A stretch of 64,000 nucleotides of DNA from an uncultured Candidatus Melainabacteria bacterium (GCA_949841365.1 CATKZI010000002.1:186001-250000); one strand, 5' to 3'; shown: positions 38,367 to 48,044, counted from the stretch's first letter. Made by a program: numbers and translations. The notes: generated from the sequence alone by a model not told the origin.

Positions 38367-39695
38367 ATGGAAAACAGTGTTAACAAATTATTGAAAGCTC
38401 TTGGTGAAAATACGAAATTAAAACGTGATGAATTTGCAAACTTCACAGCGTTTCACGGAATCGGTAATGCTTATAACAAGCGATGGCTTGGCAATATCGT
38501 TCCGGTTGATGTTTTGAAGCTTTCGGTAAAGGATGCGGTGAATATCATTGCAACTTTATCGGAAAGCGGTGTTTTTTACGAAAATTTTCCGGACAACATT
38601 GAAACCCCGAATTACGGTGACAAATGGGGCAGGCTGGCAAATTATATAGAAATTAACGACCGCGCAATTGCAACAATGGACGGAGGCTGTACCTGCAAGG
38701 GAATTTTAAGCTGTATAAAGCTTCTCACATGCATTCCGCCGTCCGCAAAAAGCTGGGCTAATTGCGTAATTTTATCGCAGGTTTGGCAAAATATTTTCGG
38801 CGACGCTTATGAAAAAGGTCCGTTTGAGGAAAATTCCATTTACGGTCTGCGTCTTAATACAAGCTACAGCGATAATATTATAGATTATTCGATTGTAGAT
38901 AAAATTTCACCCGAAGAACAATTGAAAGCCTTTGTTGACCTTGCACATTTCAGAGGGATTAAGGTCGGTTTCAGACACGTTATTTCCGCAGATCAAATGA
39001 AAGTTGCAAAACCATACGAGGACGACATTACTTTCGATTGGAAAAACCCCGAACATGTTGAAATTTATATATCCGAATGTGTTAAATTGATGAATTTAGG
39101 CTTTGAATGTATGTTTATAGATTCTGCAAAGCACATTGGCGGATATGATATGGAAAATTATACAGGCATCGGCGCACTGCCCGAGTATCATCAGATGCAG
39201 TATATTTTGCACGAAATTCGATGCCGTACGGGAAAAACTGACATAAGTTTTGTCGGCGAAAAGAGTTCATTCGATTTTGAACGTTACAGGCTTATGGGTC
39301 TGAACGCGGGAACGGATTTTATAACGGGCGACAATTTTTACGCCGTAAGAGATTTGTCAGAAACTCTCAAATACAACCGCGAATATGCTCCGGGGGTTGA
39401 AGTTACAAATGACAACAACGAGGGCGGACTGTCTTATGAACAGAAACTTAACCGAATTAATACAGCTTTGTTCGGCTTTTATTGTGCAAGCGATAAATTG
39501 CCGAGCTTTATGCAGATGAATGATTTGTTTCCTCTGCGATATGACACAACAACCCATCATCTTATGATGACAAATCCGTCTTATTCTACAGATGGCACGG
39601 CTTTAAGCCACTGGGAAAATTTGTTTGCATTTGATGACGGGCGAGATTATAACAGACGCGTTGGCGAGTTGTTTGCTTACGCGCTAGAAAGGTAA
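38367..39695 (+). CDS. divergent alpha-amylase (GH13)-like TIM-barrel protein
   Basis: DLAHFRGIKVGFRHVIS, GFECMFIDSAKHIGGYD, FVGEKSSFD, FMQMND resemble GH13 conserved regions. Confidence 0.5.
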   Translation: MENSVNKLLKALGENTKLKRDEFANFTAFHGIGNAYNKRWLGNIVPVDVLKLSVKDAVNIIATLSESGVFYENFPDNIETPNYGDKWGRLANYIEINDRAIATMDGGCTCKGILSCIKLLTCIPPSAKSWANCVILSQVWQNIFGDAYEKGPFEENSIYGLRLNTSYSDNIIDYSIVDKISPEEQLKAFVDLAHFRGIKVGFRHVISADQMKVAKPYEDDITFDWKNPEHVEIYISECVKLMNLGFECMFIDSAKHIGGYDMENYTGIGALPEYHQMQYILHEIRCRTGKTDISFVGEKSSFDFERYRLMGLNAGTDFITGDNFYAVRDLSETLKYNREYAPGVEVTNDNNEGGLSYEQKLNRINTALFGFYCASDKLPSFMQMNDLFPLRYDTTTHHLMMTNPSYSTDGTALSHWENLFAFDDGRDYNRRVGELFAYALER

Positions 39696-39698
39696 ATT

Positions 39699-40994
39699 AT
39701 GTTTAATCCGTTAGAAGAAAAAGGTATTCCGTTAGAAAAACAGGTCAGAAGCTGGCATGATATTGTCAAAAGACCGTTTGATAAACACGAAGTTGACTGT
39801 TATTCAAGAACAAGACAAATTTTGATGAACGGGATTGAAGTTGAGGCGTGGAATTTTAAACACAATTTTTCACGTTCGTTTCATGATGCCGAAGCCCGCA
39901 AACTTGTTTCTTTAACACGCCGTATCGAAGATATGCAGCAGACAACCGTAAACTGGATGACTCCTGCATGCCAGTCCGTTTTGGAAACAACTCTGGGCTA
40001 TGAACAGGTTGCGGTAGATTTAACCGCATGGCTTGCTCAAAATGAACCTGATGAATATGTAAAAGAAACTTTTAACTTTGGTCTTTTAGAAGATTTTGAC
40101 CACCTTTACAGATACAGCCAATGGGCTTATATGGTTCATGGAATTGACCCCGACAATATTTTACAGGGAATGACAGATGTTGTAATAGGACGTCCGACCC
40201 AAAACCACCACAATTGCAGCGGGGTAAGACTTATGCATCATTATGATAAAAACACAGCTTCACCGCAGACTAAAGTTAATATTTATACGCTTCTTTCAGG
40301 CGAACAGCAAACTCATAACTTCTACGCAGAACACGGTATGATGTATGCAAATGATGATTTGAGAAGAACTTACGGTGAAATTTGCGACGTGGAAGAAGAA
40401 CACGTTACAATGTATGAAAGCCTTATAGACCCGAACGAAACTCCGTTGGAAAAACTTCTGCTTCACGAGTTTACCGAAGTCTGCACATACTATAACTGCT
40501 ACAAAGATGAAGAAAATGACAAACTGAAACCAATCTGGGAAGAATTTCTGGCATTTGAACTCGGACACCTTCAAATCGCATCAGATTTGCTCAAAAAACA
40601 CGAAGGACGCGACCCCGAAGAAATTATCGGAAATAAAGTTATACTTCCATGCCACTTTGAGGAACAAAAAGAATACGTTACAAACATTTTAGAAAACGAA
40701 ATTGACAAACGTCACGATGGAAAAGGCGGTTTCACAACAATCGAAAACTTGCCTGAAGATTGGCCAAGCTTCCGTATCCAAGATATAACAAACGGTAAAG
40801 GTGCACCGACAGAACAAACAATTCGTTTAATCGACACCTCAATCGGTATGGATATTGTAACTGCTTCACCAAAACTTCGCAAAAAAGAACCCGAACTGCT
40901 TGCCCGCGGTCTTGAACCTTGTCCGCAAGCCCCAAATACAGTTTCTGTAGAAGATTACGAACGAATGATTAAAGTTGAACCTATGGAGTTTTAA
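39699..40994 (+). CDS. large ferritin-like (diiron) protein
   Basis: Repeated E-x-x-H motifs EEEHVTMYE and FELGHLQIA; LLEDFDHLYRYS. Confidence 0.5.
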   Translation: MFNPLEEKGIPLEKQVRSWHDIVKRPFDKHEVDCYSRTRQILMNGIEVEAWNFKHNFSRSFHDAEARKLVSLTRRIEDMQQTTVNWMTPACQSVLETTLGYEQVAVDLTAWLAQNEPDEYVKETFNFGLLEDFDHLYRYSQWAYMVHGIDPDNILQGMTDVVIGRPTQNHHNCSGVRLMHHYDKNTASPQTKVNIYTLLSGEQQTHNFYAEHGMMYANDDLRRTYGEICDVEEEHVTMYESLIDPNETPLEKLLLHEFTEVCTYYNCYKDEENDKLKPIWEEFLAFELGHLQIASDLLKKHEGRDPEEIIGNKVILPCHFEEQKEYVTNILENEIDKRHDGKGGFTTIENLPEDWPSFRIQDITNGKGAPTEQTIRLIDTSIGMDIVTASPKLRKKEPELLARGLEPCPQAPNTVSVEDYERMIKVEPMEF

Positions 40995-40995
40995 A

Positions 40996-41235
40996 ATGAA
41001 ATTAATGAAAATCTTAAAAATAACAGCATACGCAACAATGATTACAGCGGGTATTTTTATGATTGTCAAAGGCTGTATGGAAAAACGCAAAAAAGATGCT
41101 AAAGAAAAAATGATTTTAATCGCAAAACAGCTTAATACAGATATAAAAAATACCGAACGTAAAATCTCATCACGTTATCATGACAAAAATCAAGAAAAAT
41201 ACGATGAAATGTGGGGAGACAGTTGTCAAAACTAA
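40996..41235 (+). CDS. small membrane-anchored hypothetical protein
   Basis: One N-terminal hydrophobic helix, ATG directly after the upstream stop. Confidence 0.6.
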   Translation: MKLMKILKITAYATMITAGIFMIVKGCMEKRKKDAKEKMILIAKQLNTDIKNTERKISSRYHDKNQEKYDEMWGDSCQN

Positions 41236-41255
41236 GGCGCGCAATGCGCCTTTTT
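41234..41255 (+). terminator. intrinsic terminator
   Basis: AAGGCGCgcaatGCGCCTTTTT. Confidence 0.8.
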
Positions 41256-41327
41256 CACCACCGGGCGGCTTATACTAAAACTTCTTAAATCTTGATATGA
41301 TTTTTCCAAACGCCTACTGTTTTATTT

Positions 41328-41963
41328 TTATATTAGTTCTACCAACCCTGTTGAATGGTCAAAATGGCATTTTGCAATAAGAAGTTTTTTATTTTTTACA
41401 GCCTCGTTAATAATAACGGAATGCTTCATCAAATAATCCTCAACCCATCTTGTATGTTCCTGTGCAAAAAAATTATGGCATTTTTTACCCTCTGCACCAA
41501 CTTTGGTTGAACTTATTCCGTCTTGGTCAGTCGCTACGCTCCCGTTATCTTCTTCTCTGTCCAACACAGGATAAACACATTTCAAAATTGACGAAAAATT
41601 ACTCATAGGCTCTGGATAATGTTCTTTTGCATATTTCATAACCCCGCAATCGTCATGCCCGAGAAGGATTAAAAGCGGTACACCGAGTTTTTTCACCGCA
41701 TACTCAACACTTTCAACAACATTCGGTCCTGTTGTCATGCCCGCAACCCTTGCAACAAAAAGTTCGCCAATCCCGCAGTCAAAAATAATCTCAGGAACAA
41801 CTCTGCTGTCAGAACAGGTTAAGACGCAAGCATAAGGCTCTTGGTGAAACGCATATTTCTGCAAAGTTTCCAAAGTCATATTCTTTGTGGTCGGAGTTCC
41901 GTTTACAAAATTTCTGTTACCTTTTAAAAGTTTTTCAAGTTCTTTTTCTGCCTGTTTTATCAT
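41328..41963 (-). CDS. beta-class carbonic anhydrase
   Basis: CSDSR and GHDDCG zinc/catalytic motifs. Confidence 0.93.
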   Translation of the reverse strand: MIKQAEKELEKLLKGNRNFVNGTPTTKNMTLETLQKYAFHQEPYACVLTCSDSRVVPEIIFDCGIGELFVARVAGMTTGPNVVESVEYAVKKLGVPLLILLGHDDCGVMKYAKEHYPEPMSNFSSILKCVYPVLDREEDNGSVATDQDGISSTKVGAEGKKCHNFFAQEHTRWVEDYLMKHSVIINEAVKNKKLLIAKCHFDHSTGLVELI

Positions 41964-41970
41964 ACAAGTA

Positions 41971-42813
41971 TTATATCACAAGCAAATCACCTAAAATTCT
42001 GTCATATTTTCGGGGATTAAATTTCATATACCCGCTTGCGGGAGTGAAAGTCATTTCGCCAAAATAAATCTTGCCGTCAATATTGTGCAAATCCACACGG
42101 ACAAATTTAAAATCCTTTGACAAAATTCGCGCAATCTCAAGCATTTTATCAAAATTTTTCGGCTTTGGAACTTCATATTGGTGCAAACTTCCGCCATAGT
42201 TAAAATGAAGATTGTTCCACTCCGTATCAAACATTGTACAGCATACATTATCTGTTCTTTTTTCAGAGGCGAACAGTATCATTTTTGGTTCGCCGTTAAA
42301 ACAAAAAATAAGATATTCAAAAAGTTCATTAGTATTTTTTATATATTCTTCTGTAAAAATCAGAGGTTTTATATCCCTGTATTGCATCTCATAACCGCTC
42401 TTATAAGCATAATTAACCTTTAAAAAATTATTAAATCTTTCTTTTTGAGATGCATCAGGTTTTCCTCCCTCAATAACAAGCAATTGCATATTACAGCCGT
42501 GGTTGGTTTTTATAACGTATTCATCAGGAAGTTTTGAAAAATCAATATCCTCGTATTTCTCATAAACCCCATAAATTTTTTTCAAGTATTGCTCGCCAAT
42601 CTTTTCCGCAACCCAATCACGTACGGCGATTTTATCCGCCAGTTGAGTTTTTATCGGCAGGCAATCATATACTTTTAACCATTGGATTTTTTCAGAAAAA
42701 AGTTGCGGATTTTTAAAGTTTATAATCCGCCCTTTTCTAAGTAAATATTTAATCAAGACGCGAAGCATAAGCTTCGCGTCAGATAAACTAACCTTGATTA
42801 TTATCACCTTCAC
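41971..42813 (-). CDS. TupA-like ATP-grasp protein (start uncertain; alternative ATG at 42768)
   Basis: KIQWLKVYD...DKIAVRDWV...YVIKTNHGCN...VRVDLHNIDGKIYFGEMTFTPASG. Confidence 0.85.
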   Translation of the reverse strand: MKVIIIKVSLSDAKLMLRVLIKYLLRKGRIINFKNPQLFSEKIQWLKVYDCLPIKTQLADKIAVRDWVAEKIGEQYLKKIYGVYEKYEDIDFSKLPDEYVIKTNHGCNMQLLVIEGGKPDASQKERFNNFLKVNYAYKSGYEMQYRDIKPLIFTEEYIKNTNELFEYLIFCFNGEPKMILFASEKRTDNVCCTMFDTEWNNLHFNYGGSLHQYEVPKPKNFDKMLEIARILSKDFKFVRVDLHNIDGKIYFGEMTFTPASGYMKFNPRKYDRILGDLLVI

Positions 42814-42865
42814 CGCCAGTTGATGGTGTATCCGGTGTTGTAGTTGTTTCTTTAACTGTTGACAT
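42788..42865 (-). CDS. 25-aa Thr-rich peptide
   Basis: AAGGAGaaagttATG, MSTVKETTTTPDTPSTGGEGDNNQG*; frame also open upstream to an ATG at 42922. Confidence 0.5.
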   Translation of the reverse strand: MSTVKETTTTPDTPSTGGEGDNNQG

Positions 42866-43000
42866 AACTTTCTCCTTTTTCATTTTTGTACTTCCAAGGG
42901 TGCGCATTCCTTTCGCGTTCATATTAACATGTTTAAGATTGTTTGTCAATACATAATCCAATATTAAATATTATTTGACCACTGAAACAGATAAATTATC

Positions 43001-43327
43001 ATGGTAATTATGGATGATTTAAAAAAGATGTTCGGACAACGCGTCCGAAAAATAAGACAAAAGCAGAATTTATCTCAAGAAGAACTTGCCGAAAAAATTG
43101 ATATTGCAGTAAATAATATGGGTAAAATCGAACGCGGTGAAAGCTTTGTAACCGCTGTTACACTTGAAAAACTTGCCACTGTACTTAATGTAAAAGTTGA
43201 AGATTTTTTCAAATTCGACAGTTTTGTTTCAATTGATGAGATGAAAGAGGAACTTGATTTCAACAAAATATCAGATAATGAAATCAAACAACTTTACAGG
43301 TTTTATAAACTGTTTATTTGCAACTAA
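43001..43327 (+). CDS. XRE-family HTH regulator
   Basis: VRKIRQKQNLSQEELAEKIDIAVNNMGKIERG. Confidence 0.9.
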   Translation: MVIMDDLKKMFGQRVRKIRQKQNLSQEELAEKIDIAVNNMGKIERGESFVTAVTLEKLATVLNVKVEDFFKFDSFVSIDEMKEELDFNKISDNEIKQLYRFYKLFICN

Positions 43328-43377
43328 CAATTCCCTAACATTATTTATGATAAAATACCCTTGAGAGGGATTAAATT

Positions 43378-44991
43378 ATGGAAAAGATTTGTGATTTTAT
43401 AAAAGCTCATAAAGATTTATTTACTTTTTTTGGCTTGGCAGTAATTTGTTATTTTGTTTTCTTTTTTAATATCGGAAACTATGCGCTGATGGACGTTGAC
43501 GAAACCCGCTACGTTTCAATGGCAAGAGATATGTTCCACAGCAAAGATTTTTTGACACTTTACCTCAACGGTGATTACTTTTTTGAAAAACCACCTCTTT
43601 ATTTTTGGGGTGAATGCCTGTCATTTGCAATTTTTGGCAAAATAAACGAGTTTACAGCACGTTTTCCCGTAGCCTTATACGGAACTTTATCAACATTTTT
43701 GGTATATTTTGTAGGCAAAAAAGTTGAATCAAGACGTTTTGGGTTTATTTCAGCCGTAATCCTTGCTACGACATTGGAATTTGTCATACTTGCAAAATTT
43801 GCAATTCTTGATATTGTCGTCACAACCTGTGTGGGATTTTCCGTAATGTTCGGTATTTTATCACAGTTTGCAAGACGCAAATGGCTTTGCTGGTATCTTT
43901 TCTATGCATTTTCAGGTTTTGCTGTTATGGCAAAAGGCATACCGGGGTTTGTTGTTCCCTTTGCCGTAATGTTCTTTGTAACCCTTGCAAACAAAACCTT
44001 TAAACAATCTTTAAAATATATGCCTGTCGGATTTTTGATTTTTTTCTTAATCGTGCTTCCATGGCACTTGATTATGTTCAAAATACACGACCCGTTATTC
44101 TTTGACGAATATATTATGAAACATCACATAAACCGCTTTTTCTCATCAAGTCAAATCGACAGAGAACAACCGTTTTATTATTATATTTTGACAGTTTTGT
44201 GGGGTTTAATTCCTTGGATTTTCTCAGGACTTGCTGTGGGTATTGCCAAATTCAAAGAAATAAAAATGTCAAAATTCATGCTGTTTAACATCATTGCCTT
44301 TGTGGTTACAATGCTGTTTTTCTCAGCATCAAGCACAAAACTTATTACATATATTCTGCCCGTTTATTTCTTTACGGCAAATATTTTAGGTTATATCTGG
44401 GAAGATTATATTTTCAACGGCAAGTTCAAAAAACCGATTAATCTTACAGTTTATATTCTCGGCGGAATTTGTATAATCGCAGGGATTACAGCCTGCTTTA
44501 TGAAATATTTTCTGCCCGAACAAATTTACCAAGACATTCTAAGCATAAAATGGTTCTGCATAACAATTGTTCTGCTGTTTGGAATTTCAAGTATTCTGTG
44601 TGCCATAAAAGATTGGCGCAAAGGTGTTTTTGCCTGCTATGCACTTTTGATAATAATTACATCAGCATTCGGTACGAAACTTTTCTACAATCTTGATTAC
44701 AAATTCGGACAGGATGACCTGATGCAATTTGCAAAATATGCTAAAGAAAATAACAAAAAAATCGTTGTCCTGAACAGCGAAAGAAGATATTCAGTCCTTT
44801 ATTACTACGGCAAACACGTTTATTACATATCAACAGATGACAAAGAGGAAATGAAAAAATTTGGCGATATGCTTGACGACAGAGATGTTGTAGCCGTTGT
44901 GAAAGAAAAAAAGATGCCTGCAGTTGACAAAGTTCTTGATTTTGATGTTATAATCGACGGCAGAAAATATTCACTCATAAAGGTTAGATAA
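43378..44991 (+). CDS. glycosyltransferase family 39 / ArnT-like membrane protein
   Basis: ALMDVDETRYVSMARDM, FFEKPPLYFW, multiple TM helices. Confidence 0.9.
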   Translation: MEKICDFIKAHKDLFTFFGLAVICYFVFFFNIGNYALMDVDETRYVSMARDMFHSKDFLTLYLNGDYFFEKPPLYFWGECLSFAIFGKINEFTARFPVALYGTLSTFLVYFVGKKVESRRFGFISAVILATTLEFVILAKFAILDIVVTTCVGFSVMFGILSQFARRKWLCWYLFYAFSGFAVMAKGIPGFVVPFAVMFFVTLANKTFKQSLKYMPVGFLIFFLIVLPWHLIMFKIHDPLFFDEYIMKHHINRFFSSSQIDREQPFYYYILTVLWGLIPWIFSGLAVGIAKFKEIKMSKFMLFNIIAFVVTMLFFSASSTKLITYILPVYFFTANILGYIWEDYIFNGKFKKPINLTVYILGGICIIAGITACFMKYFLPEQIYQDILSIKWFCITIVLLFGISSILCAIKDWRKGVFACYALLIIITSAFGTKLFYNLDYKFGQDDLMQFAKYAKENNKKIVVLNSERRYSVLYYYGKHVYYISTDDKEEMKKFGDMLDDRDVVAVVKEKKMPAVDKVLDFDVIIDGRKYSLIKVR

Positions 44992-45521
44992 TGCTCACAA
45001 GATACAAATTGTTTCTCGAAAAATTTGATAAAAGATTAAACAAATACTTTGAAGAGCAATGTGAATTTATCAAATGTAAAGAAGGATGCTCAGCCTGCTG
45101 CGAAGTCGGTGAGTATCCTTTTTCAAGGCTCGAAGCAGAATATTTGATGTCGGGATTTATCAAACTGCCCTCTGATATAAAGGTCAAAATTCGTCAGGAA
45201 ATCAAACGTTTAAAATCCGAAAACCCCAAAATGTACAAATGCCCGTTCTTAATTAATAATAAATGTTCGGTTTATCAATACCGCGGGATAGTCTGCCGGG
45301 TACACGGGCTTGCGTGGTTTGACGGGGAAAAAATTCAGCTCCCCTACTGCGTAAACAAAGGTTTGAATTACTCAAAAGCATTTGACCGCGAAACAGGCGA
45401 AGTATTTTTGCCAAATGCGGTGCAGGAGCATCTGCGTATCGACAGTATTTTAAGAAGTCCTGAAGCAGAAAAGTATGAACTTGAATGCGGAGAAATCCGC
45501 CCGCTTATAAAATGGTTTTAA
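44991..45521 (+). CDS. YkgJ-family cysteine cluster protein
   Basis: CKEGCSACCEVGEYP...CPFLINNKCSVYQYRGIVCRVHG. Confidence 0.88.
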   Translation: MLTRYKLFLEKFDKRLNKYFEEQCEFIKCKEGCSACCEVGEYPFSRLEAEYLMSGFIKLPSDIKVKIRQEIKRLKSENPKMYKCPFLINNKCSVYQYRGIVCRVHGLAWFDGEKIQLPYCVNKGLNYSKAFDRETGEVFLPNAVQEHLRIDSILRSPEAEKYELECGEIRPLIKWF

Positions 45522-45530
45522 CTATAACAC

Positions 45531-45559
45531 TTGACAAAATATAAGTTATCGTAAATAAT
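45531..45559 (+). promoter_or_regulatory. TTGACA-N17-AATAAT promoter directed into the antisense of a small ORF
   Basis: -35 at 45531-45536, -10 at 45554-45559. Confidence 0.6.
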
Positions 45560-45626
45560 AATACATGTAGGACGAGCCAAAAGGAAAAAGTTCAGGCTTT
45601 CCTAATGACTCGCTTCACTCCTACGT

Positions 45627-45692
45627 TTAGATTTTAGATGCTATTACTGCGATTGCAAATGCCAGTAATAGCATTATTATTAATCTAACCAT
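45627..45692 (-). CDS. 21-aa hydrophobic peptide, candidate type I toxin
   Basis: AAAGGAGGGCACTATG; MVRLIIMLLLAFAIAVIASKI*. Confidence 0.55.
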   Translation of the reverse strand: MVRLIIMLLLAFAIAVIASKI

Positions 45693-45820
45693 AGTGCCCT
45701 CCTTTCCGACCTTTATCCTTCACTAATCGTGTGTGCCGGCGGAAAGCATGAGCATACCTACTTGGTTATAATAATACAAATTTGAATAAAGTGCAATATT
45801 GTTAAAACTTCAAGCGGGGA

Positions 45821-46033
45821 TTATTTATCCTCTATAAACGCAATTTTATAACCTAACTCTTTCAAAATTAACTCAGTATCCCTAATTGTTATAGTTTTTC
45901 TTGATATTTTAGATGAGAGATTATTACTATTAAATGTCGGGTCATCATGTTTTTCACTAACCATCTCGCAAACATCTTTAAAAGTTTTACCTTGCTTATG
46001 TATAATACTGTTTAACTCATTTCTTACGTTCAT
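45821..46033 (-). CDS. small HTH-like protein
   Basis: Same pattern as the 55569 product (NE...T...F...N.S.K...TIT..E.IL..LGY.I.F). Confidence 0.65.
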   Translation of the reverse strand: MNVRNELNSIIHKQGKTFKDVCEMVSEKHDDPTFNSNNLSSKISRKTITIRDTELILKELGYKIAFIEDK

Positions 46034-46078
46034 AGTAAATATTATAAATTTGCTTGCAATTTATTTCTATTTATGATA

Positions 46079-46122
46079 TTAATATGCATTATCTCATCAT
46101 ATGATGAGATAATGCATATTAA
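46079..46122. promoter_or_regulatory. 44-bp perfect palindrome between divergent small genes
   Basis: TTAATATGCATTATCTCATCAT/ATGATGAGATAATGCATATTAA. Confidence 0.95.
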
Positions 46123-46130
46123 GGTAAACA

Positions 46131-46388
46131 ATGAACGAACAAGATAAATCAGAACTTTCTATAATTGCAATGGCACTCAAAAGTATAGAAACAGAATTTA
46201 AACAACTAAAATATTTGATAAATACATACAAAAACATTTTGCAAGACCTGACAAATAATGGAAAATACAATAAAAACACAAAAGAAAAAATTACAGTAGT
46301 TGCAAACAGTTTTCAAAAATATTGTGATGCATTTGCCCAAATAGATAAAGAACTTTTAGAATTAATGAAAAAGACAATTGCTTCTTGA
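46131..46388 (+). CDS. small helical hypothetical protein
   Basis: 85-aa ORF, AAGGT ribosome-binding site. Confidence 0.6.
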   Translation: MNEQDKSELSIIAMALKSIETEFKQLKYLINTYKNILQDLTNNGKYNKNTKEKITVVANSFQKYCDAFAQIDKELLELMKKTIAS

Positions 46389-46400
46389 CAATGCAATTAA

Positions 46401-46428
46401 AAGTCGGGCTGTATAGCCCGACTTTTTC
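46401..46428. terminator. bidirectional intrinsic terminator
   Basis: AGTCGGGCTgtatAGCCCGACTTTTT. Confidence 0.88.
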
Positions 46429-46432
46429 CTAA

Positions 46433-47764
46433 TTAATGTAAATATCTAAAATACAGATAAACCGAACTCAACGTCAATGATATAAACGTTACCAGAGCAC
46501 CGTATTTCATAAATCTCATAAATGAAATCGGATGTCCTTTTGTTGTAGCGGTTTCGCTTACGATTACGTTTGCCGCAGCACCGATAATTGTAAGGTTTCC
46601 ACCCAAACATGCACCCAATGACAATGCCCACCACAATGCATGAACATGACCTGTAATAGCATTAGGGTTTGCAGGGTTAATCAACTCTGAAATCAACGGA
46701 GCCATTGTTGCTGTGTAAGGAATATTGTCAATTATACCGGACAAAATACCTGAACCCCACAAAATAAACATTGTTGCAGCTTCCAAGCTTCCATGAGTAA
46801 GCTCAATAAGTTTATCAGCCAAAAATCCTATACCACCGTTAGCTTCAAATCCACCAATGATAATAAACAAACCAATAAAGAAGAAGATTGTAAGCCATTC
46901 AACATCTCTGTAAATTTCTTTCGGTTTTTCAAACAATAACAGGAATGATGCACCTGCAACAGCAAATACATAAGCAGGAATTCCCGTAATATCATGAGTT
47001 ACAAAGCCCAGAATAACAAGTGCCAAAGTAATTAATGAACGTATCATTAAGTTTTTGTCTTCAATAGTTTTTGAGTTATCAAGGTTTGCAATATGTTCCA
47101 TTTTTTCAGGAGTAGCTTTTAAAGATTTTCTGAATAAGAAAACCAAAACACTCACACACACTATGAAAATCACAGCAATAACAGGTGTTAACTCTCTTAC
47201 AAAGTCCATAAAGCTCAAACCTGCTTTAGCACCGATAATGATATTTGGCGGGTCACCGATAAGTGTTGCCGTACCACCGATATTTGATGCCAAAACTTCT
47301 GTAATCAAAAACGGCACAGGATCTGTATCGAATTCTTTTGCAATAACAAAAGTTACCGGCATAATCAATACAACCGTAGTTACGTTATCCAAAAATGCAG
47401 ATGCAACAGCAGTGAAAGCCGCAAGCGCAAATAATACAAGTTTCGGATGACCTTTGGTAGCCTTCAAAATCTCCAGTGCAATCCATTTAAACACACCGCT
47501 TCTGCTTGCGATATGAACAATAATCATCATACCGATAAGCAGGAAAATAACTTCAAATTCCACATAATCAAAAACTCCGCGGGTATATTTGCCCATATCA
47601 CATACACCGTGAAACGGCAAAAGTCCGAGAAGCAATGTCAATGATGCACCAAACAGTGCAACGACAGATTTCTGAATTTTTTCAGAGGCAATGAAAACAT
47701 AGGCAATCAAAAGTATTGCACCTGATATAATCATGCCGTAATTTGATACTAAATTGTCTAACAT
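46433..47764 (-). CDS. ArsB/NhaD/CitM-type ion transporter
   Basis: GGTATLIGDPPNIIIGAKAGLSF and DNVTTVVLIMPVTF. Confidence 0.88.
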   Translation of the reverse strand: MLDNLVSNYGMIISGAILLIAYVFIASEKIQKSVVALFGASLTLLLGLLPFHGVCDMGKYTRGVFDYVEFEVIFLLIGMMIIVHIASRSGVFKWIALEILKATKGHPKLVLFALAAFTAVASAFLDNVTTVVLIMPVTFVIAKEFDTDPVPFLITEVLASNIGGTATLIGDPPNIIIGAKAGLSFMDFVRELTPVIAVIFIVCVSVLVFLFRKSLKATPEKMEHIANLDNSKTIEDKNLMIRSLITLALVILGFVTHDITGIPAYVFAVAGASFLLLFEKPKEIYRDVEWLTIFFFIGLFIIIGGFEANGGIGFLADKLIELTHGSLEAATMFILWGSGILSGIIDNIPYTATMAPLISELINPANPNAITGHVHALWWALSLGACLGGNLTIIGAAANVIVSETATTKGHPISFMRFMKYGALVTFISLTLSSVYLYFRYLH

Positions 47765-48044
47765 AGTCCCCTCTCAATCTAATTCACATTATTTATTATA
47801 ACACAAACAGAATATTAACTTGTGTAAAATTTAAACCTAAACTACTAGAAAAACATGCATTTTAGAGTTATACTACGCATGTAGCAGTGTTAGTAAAAGG
47901 ATTTGTGATTAGCAATGCCGTCTATATGGCGTATTGCTTTTAATAGGAACTATTATAAAATAGTTTTAAGCAATGTAAACTCATTTTCGTTATTAAGCAA
48001 AAATAGTTTATCAGCAGTTTTACATGTGAAGTAGGTGTATAGTA

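Noticed and set aside
47880-48044. GEMM-type c-di-GMP riboswitch upstream of the GGDEF/HD-GYP gene
   Set aside because: No match to the conserved GEMM core sequences by eye
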